From contig DAFS01000013.1 in the NCBI GenBank assembly GCA_002495525.1, positions 1 to 12,514 of the forward strand: a stretch of 12,514 nucleotides of DNA, read 5' to 3'. The position numbers were made by a program, and so were the translations under genes. This stretch comes from Euryarchaeota archaeon UBA89 (lineage in GTDB: Archaea > Thermoplasmatota > Poseidoniia > Poseidoniales > Thalassarchaeaceae). Below are positions 1-6,913 of the stretch, piece after piece. The notes beneath the pieces are model-generated. The model worked only from the letters and a program-made list of their open reading frames with translations. It searched no databases and was not told where the DNA came from. The stretch's first letter is position 1; the number at the start of each line of letters is the position of its first letter.

Positions 1-111
1 TTTGCCTGGCGGAGGCGGTGCTTTCCCCGGGGGCATTGGAGTCTTTGCAGGAGGTGCTTTTCTAGGCCTCTGCGGAGGCTTAGGCGGTGGTGGTGGAACC
101 TTATCTGCCAT
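1..111 (-). CDS. Proline/lysine-rich protein, N-terminal 37 codons only (cut by window edge)
   Basis: Reading the minus strand from the ATG at 111-109 gives an open frame of exactly 37 codons to the window edge. The peptide begins M-A-D-K-V followed by five prolines and continues with alternating P, K, R and A (about 17 prolines in 37 residues). Upstream of the ATG lies a GAGGA sequence at about 5-6 bases, a reasonable Shine-Dalgarno site. The gene starts 69 bases after the apt stop on the same strand, so it probably belongs to the same transcript. There is no recognisable domain in the visible part. Such basic, proline-rich, low-complexity N-termini often precede a folded or membrane domain, but that part lies outside the window. 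The glycine-rich plus-strand frame over the same bases is its mirror image and is not a gene. Confidence 0.6.
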   Translation of the reverse strand, partial: MADKVPPPPPKPPQRPRKAPPAKTPMPPGKAPPPPGK

Positions 112-180
112 GGCTATCCTCTATTGGCAACCCGGGGGACTCTTTGAAAGAATCGGGGCTATGGTATCTTTTTCCTTGGA

Positions 181-732
181 CTAAGCAGGATAAAATAATA
201 GTGATTCGCAATGAATTGGATGTAATTTTTCTCTGGCACCTAAGCCCTCAAGTTCTATCACAAATAAATTACCGATTACTTCTGCACCCTGCTGTTGACA
301 TAATTTCACACACGCATCAACAGTACCGCCTGTTGCAAGTAGATCGTCGATAATTATTATTTTCGCGCCGGGAGGAATAGCGTCGTCATGCATCTCTAAA
401 ATATTAGAGCCATATTCTAAAGAATATTCGATTTGTATAGTTGATGAAGGTAATTTCCCTGGTTTTCTTACGGGAACGAATCCTACTCCTAGCTTAGCGG
501 CTAGCAGCGGCCCGAAAATAAATCCGCGGGCTTCGGGGCCAACAATATAATCTGGGACCCATTTATTATGAATGCAGATTTGTACAAACATGTCTGTAAG
601 TTTGTTCAAATATTCTCCCGAACTAAGTAAAGGAGTGATGTCTCTAAACATTATCCCCTCAATAGGAAAATCCGGAATTGTTCGGATTTGTTGTTGAAGT
701 TGGTTAATTGTTTCTTTGTCGAAAATTGACAT
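181..732 (-). CDS. apt: Adenine phosphoribosyltransferase
   Basis: Cytosolic purine-salvage enzyme: adenine + PRPP gives AMP + pyrophosphate. The 183-residue protein matches the usual family length (about 170-185). Visible family signatures are the N-terminal IPDFPIEGIMFRDITPLL block (residues 19-36; the usual K-P-G is I-E-G here), VGPEARGF (64-71), VPVRKPGKLP (86-95) and the PRPP-binding loop DDLLATGGT (129-137). An AGGTG Shine-Dalgarno motif lies 6 bases before the ATG, supporting this start. It follows the purine permease by 66 bases on the same strand, which points to coupled uptake and salvage of adenine. The PRPP loop and the adenine-type signature make hypoxanthine or orotate phosphoribosyltransferase unlikely. 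Confidence 0.95.
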   Translation of the reverse strand: MSIFDKETINQLQQQIRTIPDFPIEGIMFRDITPLLSSGEYLNKLTDMFVQICIHNKWVPDYIVGPEARGFIFGPLLAAKLGVGFVPVRKPGKLPSSTIQIEYSLEYGSNILEMHDDAIPPGAKIIIIDDLLATGGTVDACVKLCQQQGAEVIGNLFVIELEGLGAREKLHPIHCESLLFYPA

Positions 733-757
733 TTTAGCACCTTTGAGAGGAGGCCCC

Positions 758-774
758 CGGGCCGCTAGGGCCCG
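758..774. other. GC-rich inverted repeat between permease and apt
   Basis: CGGGCC (758-763) and GGCCCG (769-774) form a perfect 6-bp stem around a 5-base loop. It lies in the 66-base gap between the permease stop and the apt start and is conspicuously GC-rich in an AT-rich window. There is no T-tract after it on either strand, so it does not look like a classical terminator. It could be an mRNA hairpin in the apt leader or be coincidental. Confidence 0.3.
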
Positions 775-798
775 AGAGTTCCTTTTACGTTATTCTAC

Positions 799-2253
799 TC
801 AATCGTTTAATCCGACTTGCTCGAAGATCCAATCAAATGTTGATGTATCTCCAGGGCCGAGGTAGAACATTATCATGAGTATAGCTAGAGTTCCCATGAT
901 CTTGTTGATTTCATCAAACTTACCCATTCCTGCTTTGATTGCAACGTATGAGATTACACCCCACGCGATACCGTCTGCAATAGAATAAGTGAATGGCATC
1001 ATGACCATTGTCAAGAAGGCTGGTAGGGCCACTTCACCATTATTCCAATCGATGTCTGCTGCTTGTCTCATCATCATAGCACCAATTACGACTAATGCGC
1101 ACGCTGCTGCGAAAGTAGGTATAGCCTGGAATATGTTTGAAAAGAAAAGCCCTGTGAGCATCAAAACACCTACAGTAACTGCGGTTAATCCTGTTTTACC
1201 GCCATCTTCGACACCTGCTACTGATTCGATGTAAGTTGTTGTTGTGCTTGTTCCTGTTAGTGCCCCGACAATTGTTGCTGCTGCATCAGACATGAATGCC
1301 TCGTCTGAATTCATTAACTCGTCATTTTCGTCAACATACCCTGCTTGCCGACCCACCGAATAAAGTGTGCCTGCGGTATCAAAAATATCAACGAATAAGA
1401 AAGTAATCATTACTAACAAGAATGCCCCCATTGAGGTACCATCTGCTGAACCGACGTCTCCTAATGCTCCCAATGCTGCACCCAATGTTTCCTCGGGTAA
1501 TCCAACGAAGCCGAAGTCTGTAGAAGGCCATGTCGCTTCTGGCGATGCCCAGCCTGCCCCTCCTGCGAGGAAATCGTTGTATGGGTCGTAAGCTTCTACC
1601 GCCCAACCGTAAACTGATGCGACTGCGATTCCATAAATTATAGCGCCTTTAATACCGCGGGCCATCATTACTGCAATTGCAATTAAAGCAACCATAGAGA
1701 TTAATGCTCCATGATCATATCCAAAAGATTCTGTTGTTGCAAGATTTACTAATGTTGCACCGTCGTCTTGAATCCAACCCATTTCTCTTAATCCAATAAT
1801 AGCGAGGAACATTCCAATACCTGCTCCTGTAGCAATTTTCAAGTCTGTTGGGATTGCATTAATCATTGCAGTTCTCCATCCTACTTGAGGTAGGGACATT
1901 ACCATGAAGATAATACCCTCAACTAATACTGCTGCTAGAGCCACGTCCCATGCTACACCCATTGCGCCAACTACTGCGAATGTGAAGTAAGCATTGAGCC
2001 CCATTCCTGGTGCCAATGCGAATGGTAAGTTAGCCCAAAGCCCCATTACTAAGCAACCGATAAAGGCAGCTACCGCCGTTGCGAATAGTGCGTCGTCAAA
2101 GGGTATACCCGTTTGTCCAAAGTTACTCAGCATCGATGGGTTGACTACGAGAATGTATGCCATAGTCAGGAAAGTGGTCAATCCTGCTCTAAGTTCACCA
2201 TTCACGGTACTGCCCGCTTCTGTTATTCCAAATTGTTTGTCTAATGCGTCCAT
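799..2253 (-). CDS. NCS2/AzgA-type purine (xanthine/uracil/adenine family) permease
   Basis: Integral membrane nucleobase transporter, expected to import adenine, guanine or hypoxanthine with protons. Family signatures are AGLTTFLTMAYILVVNP (residues 23-39), LAPGMGLNAYFTF (from residue 80), FDTAGTLYSVGRQAG (about 290) and GTSTTTTYIESVAGV (about 330), with about a dozen hydrophobic segments. I chose the ATG at 2253 (484 aa, start M-D-A-L-D-K-Q-F). This is where homologues of this type begin, and AGGAGATGA lies just upstream. The frame stays open to a TTG at 2331 (510 aa), with other ATGs at 2319, 2292, 2283 and 2265. Those versions add a polar stretch untypical of the family. The gene lies between a beta-CASP nuclease and apt on one strand, and the apt linkage favours adenine among possible substrates. 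Exact substrate cannot be read from the sequence. Confidence 0.93.
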   Translation of the reverse strand: MDALDKQFGITEAGSTVNGELRAGLTTFLTMAYILVVNPSMLSNFGQTGIPFDDALFATAVAAFIGCLVMGLWANLPFALAPGMGLNAYFTFAVVGAMGVAWDVALAAVLVEGIIFMVMSLPQVGWRTAMINAIPTDLKIATGAGIGMFLAIIGLREMGWIQDDGATLVNLATTESFGYDHGALISMVALIAIAVMMARGIKGAIIYGIAVASVYGWAVEAYDPYNDFLAGGAGWASPEATWPSTDFGFVGLPEETLGAALGALGDVGSADGTSMGAFLLVMITFLFVDIFDTAGTLYSVGRQAGYVDENDELMNSDEAFMSDAAATIVGALTGTSTTTTYIESVAGVEDGGKTGLTAVTVGVLMLTGLFFSNIFQAIPTFAAACALVVIGAMMMRQAADIDWNNGEVALPAFLTMVMMPFTYSIADGIAWGVISYVAIKAGMGKFDEINKIMGTLAILMIMFYLGPGDTSTFDWIFEQVGLND

Positions 2254-2308
2254 ATTTTTTTTCATCTCCTGTTTTTCATTCATCCCAGACATCTGTCCAG
2301 ATAGGATA

Positions 2309-2321
2309 CCATTATACATAA
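2309..2321 (-). promoter_or_regulatory. Possible TATA box for the permease
   Basis: On the minus strand this stretch reads CTTATGTATAATG-like, an archaeal TATA-box candidate. Transcription would start near 2285-2290, downstream of the TTG at 2331. That would leave a short leader holding the AGGAGATGA ribosome site before the ATG at 2253. It supports the shorter permease start and partial independence from the upstream nuclease gene. It is judged by eye only. Confidence 0.3.
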
Positions 2322-2349
2322 GGTCTATCAATTGTTCGGAACACTTGAT

Positions 2350-3660
2350 TCAAGAATTTATGTGGATTGGAGTGCCATTAACAGGTAAATGAATTTCAAT
2401 TTTTTCCCTTAATTCGGAAAAAATAACATCTCTACTTTCTTCGGGCGCATGAAATAAAATCATATTTTTAGGGCTGCAATCATTGGCAAAATCACATAAT
2501 TCGGTATGGCCCGCATGATTAGATAATTGGAATTGAGTAATGTCTAGATCAATCTTAGTCAGATTACCAAAAATACTTATTTTCCCTTCTTCTAATAACT
2601 TTCTTCCGCCTGAATTCTCTGCCTGGTAACCTGTTAGCAGAATTCCATTTGATAAGTCCGCTCTTAAGCGGTTTAGATACCAGAGCGCTGGACCTCCGTC
2701 TAGCATTCCACTAGTTGTGACAATGACGTCCGCTTGTAACGCCTTTTTACGATCGGATTTGCTTGATACTTTTCTGGTCCATCTCCACACTTTTTCAAAT
2801 TCCTCTACATCCCTGATATGCTCTGGATTTTCAAACCATTTTCTCGTTAATCTTGTCCCCATTCCATCATAATGAACGTTGAGGTGTGGAGCTTCTCTGT
2901 ATAAAATACGAAGAATATCTTGACCGCGGCCAGAAGCAAAGGCTGGAATTAATGCAACTCCTCCTCTTTCTACTATTTTTTTAACTGCTGAAGCAAAACG
3001 AGATTCTTCTTCTGCTCTATCTGGATGTATCTTACCACCATATGTGGCTTCCAAACAAAGAATATCGCATTCGATTGGTTTGGCCCCTATTGTGTTGGGG
3101 CTATCTCTTGTATCAAGATCTCCAGACCATAATATTCGATGTGTGGGCGTTTCTATTTCTATCATCGCAGCGCCAGGCATGTGACCGGCTCGGTGTAGCC
3201 TACACTTCCATGCTCCGACGGTGAACCATTCTTGATAATCGTGCGTAATCCACGAGTCAAGTGCATATTCTAAATCTCTTTTGTCCCACGTAAGAGGATA
3301 GCCTTCTATTTTCGAAACTTTATACGTATCCCTCCACATAATTTCAGAAACTGCAGAAGTTAAGGTTGTACCATGAATTCTAACATTATTAAATTGTGTC
3401 AACCATGGAACCATTCCAATATGATCAATGTGGCTATGTGTGATTATCGCATCGGTAATCGGCGGACATTGATCTGGATATTTTGGGGGTCGCGTTGGTG
3501 CTAAACCATAGTCAATCAAAACTCGTGTACCTGTATTATCTTCTATTACACACCCAACATTACCAACTTCGTTTCCTCCCCCTAAAAAATGAAAACGAAT
3601 ACCTTCCTTTACTTCTGTCCGTGGATATCCCGAAGATTGGCCCGGGGTGTATAGTACCAT
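2350..3660 (-). CDS. Archaeal beta-CASP ribonuclease (CPSF2/RNase J-like, no KH domains)
   Basis: Metallo-beta-lactamase/beta-CASP RNA nuclease of 436 residues, expected to act in RNA processing or decay. Zinc-site motifs are visible: D50, H75-x-H77-x-D79-H80 (THSHIDHIG), H160 (RAGHMPG) and D181 (SGDLD). The beta-CASP motifs follow: A at E204 (LCLEATYGG), B at H382 (LSNHAGH) and C at H404 (ILFHAPEE). SGRGQ and TSGML-GGPALWYL are further family blocks. The fold starts at about residue 21, so there is no room for the N-terminal KH domains of the archaeal CPSF1 type; this is the short, aCPSF2-like class. An in-frame TAA ends six bases upstream of the ATG, which fixes the start. It heads the minus-strand gene run. 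Whether it is an exo- or endonuclease cannot be decided by reading. Confidence 0.92.
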   Translation of the reverse strand: MVLYTPGQSSGYPRTEVKEGIRFHFLGGGNEVGNVGCVIEDNTGTRVLIDYGLAPTRPPKYPDQCPPITDAIITHSHIDHIGMVPWLTQFNNVRIHGTTLTSAVSEIMWRDTYKVSKIEGYPLTWDKRDLEYALDSWITHDYQEWFTVGAWKCRLHRAGHMPGAAMIEIETPTHRILWSGDLDTRDSPNTIGAKPIECDILCLEATYGGKIHPDRAEEESRFASAVKKIVERGGVALIPAFASGRGQDILRILYREAPHLNVHYDGMGTRLTRKWFENPEHIRDVEEFEKVWRWTRKVSSKSDRKKALQADVIVTTSGMLDGGPALWYLNRLRADLSNGILLTGYQAENSGGRKLLEEGKISIFGNLTKIDLDITQFQLSNHAGHTELCDFANDCSPKNMILFHAPEESRDVIFSELREKIEIHLPVNGTPIHINS

Positions 3661-3723
3661 AGTTTACCGACAACGGTCGATGCCATGAGGTCTTTGGAAC
3701 TCCATCCCCTACGTTTCTACTAG

Positions 3724-3733
3724 AAATATATTA
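3724..3733 (-). promoter_or_regulatory. Possible TATA box for the beta-CASP nuclease gene
   Basis: On the minus strand this reads TAATATATTT, about 68 bases before the ATG at 3660. If used, transcription would start near 3705 and give a leader of roughly 45 bases. No clear Shine-Dalgarno site precedes the ATG. The region contains other AT-rich options. Confidence 0.25.
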
Positions 3734-3883
3734 TTACAGATAAGTTGCTAGAAAAGTTTTCAGAATGTTTATGTCTTTCCGATTTTATAGTATGATTATA
3801 TATTGAAATCTATTGAATTTTAGAAAATTATTAATTGAAATGTATCATCTTTTTGTTCCAGTGGAAATACAGGGGTCCGGGGG

Positions 3884-3890
3884 ATAAATT
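3884..3890 (+). promoter_or_regulatory. Possible TATA box for the ferredoxin gene
   Basis: ATAAATT follows a G-rich run and is centred about 30 bases before the GTG start at 3917. That spacing would give an almost leaderless transcript, which fits the lack of a Shine-Dalgarno site. The motif is weak, and stronger TATA-like sequences occur near 3796. Confidence 0.25.
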
Positions 3891-3916
3891 GAGAACCAAC
3901 ACCCTATCATCAAAGC

Positions 3917-4120
3917 GTGGCAAGAGTTCCGAACTCAGTATTTGTTGTTGATAACGATCGCTGTTTTGGTTGTGCAGCCTGTGTTTCTTTGTGTCCTGTA
4001 AATGCCCTAGTTTTGGAAGATATACTGGCTATAGTTGACGAACCATCCTGCACTCACTGTAATTTCTGTATCCCATTTTGTCCAGTACATGCGCTTTCTA
4101 TAGTAAAGATTGAAGCCTGA
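3917..4120 (+). CDS. Small 2[4Fe-4S] ferredoxin
   Basis: Soluble electron carrier of 67 residues. Two complete cluster motifs are visible: C16-x2-C19-x2-C22-x3-C26-P and C45-x2-C48-x2-C51-x3-C55-P, the pattern of bacterial-type 2[4Fe-4S] ferredoxins. There is little sequence outside the core, so it is probably a stand-alone electron donor and not a subunit domain. The start is a GTG at 3917; no ATG is available upstream of the first cysteine in this frame, and there is no clear Shine-Dalgarno site. It is the first gene of a plus-strand run followed by an amidohydrolase, a Rossmann-like protein and GGGP synthase. A role in reducing isoprenoid chains of membrane lipids is conceivable, because such reductases use ferredoxin, but no such reductase is in the window. 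Confidence 0.9.
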   Translation: MARVPNSVFVVDNDRCFGCAACVSLCPVNALVLEDILAIVDEPSCTHCNFCIPFCPVHALSIVKIEA

Positions 4121-4204
4121 GTGCAATAATATTTTCATATCTTATATGTTAAAGGACAGATCAGGAGAACCTTTGTCTATCATATCGCCCGATTAAAATC
4201 ATTC

Positions 4205-4213
4205 TAATAATAA
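4205..4213 (+). promoter_or_regulatory. Possible TATA box for the amidohydrolase gene
   Basis: TAATAATAA is centred 24 bases before the ATG at 4233, compatible with a leaderless or near-leaderless transcript. An alternative AT-rich box (TTAAAAT near 4195) would give a leader of about 12 bases. No Shine-Dalgarno site is visible before the ATG. Confidence 0.3.
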
Positions 4214-4232
4214 GGCGCTTTCACAGAGTATT

Positions 4233-5423
4233 ATGGAAATCAGCGAGATAGTTTCACAGTCTAAAGGAATTCACCAATGGATAGTAGAAAAAAGAAGAAC
4301 TATCCACCGCCATCCCGAGCTTATGTATGAAGAATTTGAAACTAGCAAATTAGTCCAAGAAACTTTGAAAGATCTACAAATTCCATATCAGAAAAATATT
4401 GCTATAACAGGTGTTGTAGGCGTTATTGGAAACGGTAAGGAACCTTGCATTGCTTTGAGAGCAGATATGGATGCACTACCAATTCATGAAGAGACAGATG
4501 TTGACTTCAGAAGTGAGATAGATGGTAAAATGCATGCCTGCGGCCATGATTGCCATACTGCCATGCTTCTCGGAGCGGCTAGAATTTTAAAAGAAAATGA
4601 AAATAAAATACAGGGAACAGTGAAATTAATTTTTCAGCCCGCCGAAGAAGGAGGTGCCGGAGGAAAAATGATGAGGGAACAAGGTGTTTTGCAAGATCCC
4701 AAAGTACAGAAAATTTTTGCTTTACACGTGGCCGGAACAATGCCAATGGGAACACTCGCCTCTAAAGAAGGAACACTTTTGGCGGGAACATCATCAATTA
4801 AAATTCTAGTTAAGGGCAACGGAGGCCACGCGGCCGCTCCACACCACACAATAGATCCTGTAGTCACAGGATCCAAGATAGTGGTCGAATTACAGACGTT
4901 AATTTCTCGTGAATTGAGTCCTCTAGAATCTGGAGTAATCAGCATAACGATGGCAAATGCAGGTAGTGCTACAAATGTTATACCTTCAACCATGGAATTA
5001 CAAGGAACCATAAGGTCACTAACTAGCGAAGGGATATCAAAATTACAGAAGAGAGTCAAAGAAGTAGCAGAGTCAATAGCAACAGCAAATCGTTGTGAAG
5101 CAGAAGTATCATTCCCTGGAAACGACTATCCTCCCACTGTAAACGATGCTGGTTGCTGGGAGTTAGGAAAATCTGCAGCTAAAGACATATTAGGCCAAGA
5201 AAAAGTTTCCGAGATGGATTCTATTATGGGTGGTGAAGACTTTGCTTATTTCACAGAAGAAATACCAGGATGTTTTTCGTTCCTTGGTGTAGGGAACCCG
5301 GAAATAGACGCTGTCTATGACGTACACCATCCAATGTTCAAGGTAGATGAAGAAGCCTTGTCCCTGGGCACCGCTGTACACGTCAACACTGCAATAAAGG
5401 CATTAGAAAGTTTAACATTATAA
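4233..5423 (+). CDS. M20-family amidohydrolase (M20D, IAA-amino acid/hippurate hydrolase-like)
   Basis: Cytosolic metal-dependent hydrolase of 396 residues that cleaves an amide bond in N-acyl amino acids or related compounds; the substrate is unknown. M20D signatures run in order: RRTIHRHPELMYEEFET (21-37), LRADMDALPIHEET (75-88), HACGHDCHTAMLLGAA (101-116; metal ligands C103 and H105), FQPAEEGG (134-141; catalytic and metal-binding E138/E139), ALHV (163-166; H165), GGHAAAPHHTIDPV (197-210, dimerisation-domain signature), then MGGEDFAYF and a C-terminal VHHPMFKVDE. Length is typical. There is no signal peptide. It is followed after 19 bases by the Rossmann-like gene, so the two are probably co-transcribed. 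N-acetyl-diaminopimelate deacetylase is a related alternative, but nothing in the neighbourhood points to lysine synthesis. Confidence 0.92.
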   Translation: MEISEIVSQSKGIHQWIVEKRRTIHRHPELMYEEFETSKLVQETLKDLQIPYQKNIAITGVVGVIGNGKEPCIALRADMDALPIHEETDVDFRSEIDGKMHACGHDCHTAMLLGAARILKENENKIQGTVKLIFQPAEEGGAGGKMMREQGVLQDPKVQKIFALHVAGTMPMGTLASKEGTLLAGTSSIKILVKGNGGHAAAPHHTIDPVVTGSKIVVELQTLISRELSPLESGVISITMANAGSATNVIPSTMELQGTIRSLTSEGISKLQKRVKEVAESIATANRCEAEVSFPGNDYPPTVNDAGCWELGKSAAKDILGQEKVSEMDSIMGGEDFAYFTEEIPGCFSFLGVGNPEIDAVYDVHHPMFKVDEEALSLGTAVHVNTAIKALESLTL

Positions 5424-5442
5424 TATGTGAAGAGAAGATATT

Positions 5443-6057
5443 ATGAAAATCGCCATTCTTGGTTCCGGGATAGAAGTCTTCACGTGTGGGCATAGATTAT
5501 TAGATAAAAATCCTAATTTAGAAATTCATATATTTGACGAAAAAGCCGAATCAGGAATGTACGGAGAAGAGCCGGGCCTATACGACGAATGGCCCTTAAC
5601 TCCGATTAATTGGGTTGGAAGTCTATTTAGTCAACAACCTAAAGAAGATTCAACAGCCATCCGATATTCTTGGTTTGTTAAGGCTCTTTCAATTTCCCTT
5701 GCGAATAGGGGGGCAAATTTTCATTTAAAATCAATAGTTAAAAATCTAGAAAACGGAATAGTTGATTTTTCCGGAGCAGGCTACTTAGCATCCGGACAAA
5801 TAAAATTCGATCACACTATTGACTTCAGAGAAAATAATTCTGACAGTGTTTGGTATGGAGGAGTAGTGATATCAAGTCCAAATGCCGAAATTTTTGGAAT
5901 TAGACCTGACCGGACAATAGAAGTCTGGAGCCAAGAAGAAAAGATTGAAGGCAATTACATACAAAAAATGGAATGGCGAGGAAAGAACCCTCAATATGCA
6001 TTAATTGACAGAGTCAATAGAGGCATCGAGGCCGCAGAATCAACCATATCGGAATAG
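5443..6057 (+). CDS. Uncharacterised short protein with a Rossmann-like (FAD/NAD-binding) N-terminus
   Basis: 204 residues, not assigned to a known family by eye. The N-terminus, IAILGSGIEVFTCGHRLL, has the beta-turn-helix shape of a dinucleotide-binding fold. The classic G-x-G-x-x-G motif is incomplete: G7-S-G9 is followed by V12 where the third glycine should be. A second strand ends in an acidic residue (IHIFDEK, about 29-35), as expected for binding an adenosine ribose. Later there is a conserved-looking EEPGLYDEWPLTP stretch (47-59), a Y-S-W-F-x-K-A-L segment and GGVVISSPNAEIFG in the C-terminal half. At this length it cannot hold a full flavoprotein reductase (about 350-450 aa). It lies between the amidohydrolase (19 bases upstream) and GGGP synthase (25 bases downstream). 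No strong ribosome site precedes the ATG. A reduced flavoprotein or a nucleotide-binding accessory protein are both possible. Confidence 0.75.
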   Translation: MKIAILGSGIEVFTCGHRLLDKNPNLEIHIFDEKAESGMYGEEPGLYDEWPLTPINWVGSLFSQQPKEDSTAIRYSWFVKALSISLANRGANFHLKSIVKNLENGIVDFSGAGYLASGQIKFDHTIDFRENNSDSVWYGGVVISSPNAEIFGIRPDRTIEVWSQEEKIEGNYIQKMEWRGKNPQYALIDRVNRGIEAAESTISE

Positions 6058-6082
6058 TTTTTTGTAAAATTTTAGATGCTTA

Positions 6083-6913
6083 ATGTATTCAGGACCTAAT
6101 ATGGGCGGTGTAGAGAGTCAGACATTGGAACATGTTTGTAACAAGACAGGAAGTACAAGACACGCTATTTTAATAGATCCAGCAGACCAAACTCCTGATA
6201 CTGCAGCAAAAAGAGCGGTTGCCGCGGTTGCTGCGGGCAGCAAAATGATACTTGTAGGCGGCTCTAGCGACACCGACATGGATAATGTAAACAATACGGT
6301 GGTCGCAATCCAAGAAGCATTAGAGTTAGTGACTTGGGCTTCATCTCAAGATTCCGGTTTAGAAGAAAAAAACTGGAAGGTACCAGTTGTATTATTCCCC
6401 CAAGGCGCCGCTGCATTATCGCCGGCCGCAGACGCAATTACTTTCATGATGCTAATGAATAGCAAATCTCCAAGATACCTGATAGAAGAACAAGTAGCAG
6501 GCTCATTATTTATTAAAAAAGCGGGCATTTCTCCTTTACCGATGGGTTATATTATTTGTGAACCAGGCGGCAAAGCAGGAGAAGTAGGGCAGGCAGATTT
6601 AATCCTCTCTTCTCAAACAGAAAGAATTTCTGCATACGCGACAACAGCAGAATATTATGGGTTTAGAATAATATATCTAGAAGCAGGAAGTGGTGCTCAA
6701 AATCCTGTTTCTCCAGAATTAATTAAAGCAGCGAGAGAGGCATGCGGCCTGACTATTGTTGTTGGAGGAGGAATTAGAGACGGAGAAACAGCAAAGATAG
6801 CTTCTGACGCAGGCGCGGACTGGATTATAACTGGTAATTTGACAGAATCTTTTGACAATGCAAATGCCTTACAAGACGTATTAACGGAATTTATATCGAA
6901 AATGAATAGCTAA
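6083..6913 (+). CDS. Geranylgeranylglyceryl phosphate synthase
   Basis: Makes the first ether bond of archaeal membrane lipids, joining sn-glycerol-1-phosphate to geranylgeranyl diphosphate. It is a PcrB/GGGPS TIM-barrel protein. Signatures: ILIDPAD (29-35), ILVGGSSD (56-63), FPQGAAALSPAADAI (105-119), SPRYLIEEQ (129-137), PMGYIICEPGGKAGEVG (153-169), YLEAGSGA (198-205), VVGGGIRDGETA (226-237) and ITGN (249-252), the last three forming the phosphate-binding region. A small extra stretch (about 83-98) separates two early strands. The ATG at 6083 gives 276 residues. The ATG at 6101 (270 residues) has an AGGA ribosome site six bases upstream and may be the true start. Its stop codon overlaps that of the convergent coiled-coil gene. 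This gene is strong evidence that the organism is archaeal. Confidence 0.95.
   Translation: MYSGPNMGGVESQTLEHVCNKTGSTRHAILIDPADQTPDTAAKRAVAAVAAGSKMILVGGSSDTDMDNVNNTVVAIQEALELVTWASSQDSGLEEKNWKVPVVLFPQGAAALSPAADAITFMMLMNSKSPRYLIEEQVAGSLFIKKAGISPLPMGYIICEPGGKAGEVGQADLILSSQTERISAYATTAEYYGFRIIYLEAGSGAQNPVSPELIKAAREACGLTIVVGGGIRDGETAKIASDAGADWIITGNLTESFDNANALQDVLTEFISKMNS

Larger units (their letters stand above)
3661..3916. promoter_or_regulatory. AT-rich divergent intergenic region
   Basis: This 256-base gap separates the minus-strand nuclease gene from the plus-strand ferredoxin gene, so it must hold promoters for both. It is very AT-rich between about 3720 and 3860. Several TATA-like stretches occur, including AAATATATTA (3724-3733), TTTTATAG near 3783 and ATTATATATT near 3796. 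I see no convincing RNA gene or small reading frame in it. Confidence 0.55.

Noticed and set aside
2..184. Glycine-rich plus-strand open frame
   Set aside because: It is the complement of the proline-rich minus-strand gene and the end of the apt region; it starts at the window edge with no ribosome site and has low-complexity glycine only.
1367..1606. Overlapping open frames on both strands inside the permease gene
   Set aside because: They are out-of-frame shadows of a conserved transporter and have compositions typical of antisense or shifted reading.
4121..4232. Possible small RNA or terminator between ferredoxin and amidohydrolase
   Set aside because: Only a 5-bp pairing (AAAGG/CCTTT) with a large loop and short T-runs are visible, which is not enough to call.
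4634..5059. Minus-strand frame inside the amidohydrolase
   Set aside because: It is antisense to the conserved M20 catalytic and dimerisation motifs and has no family features.
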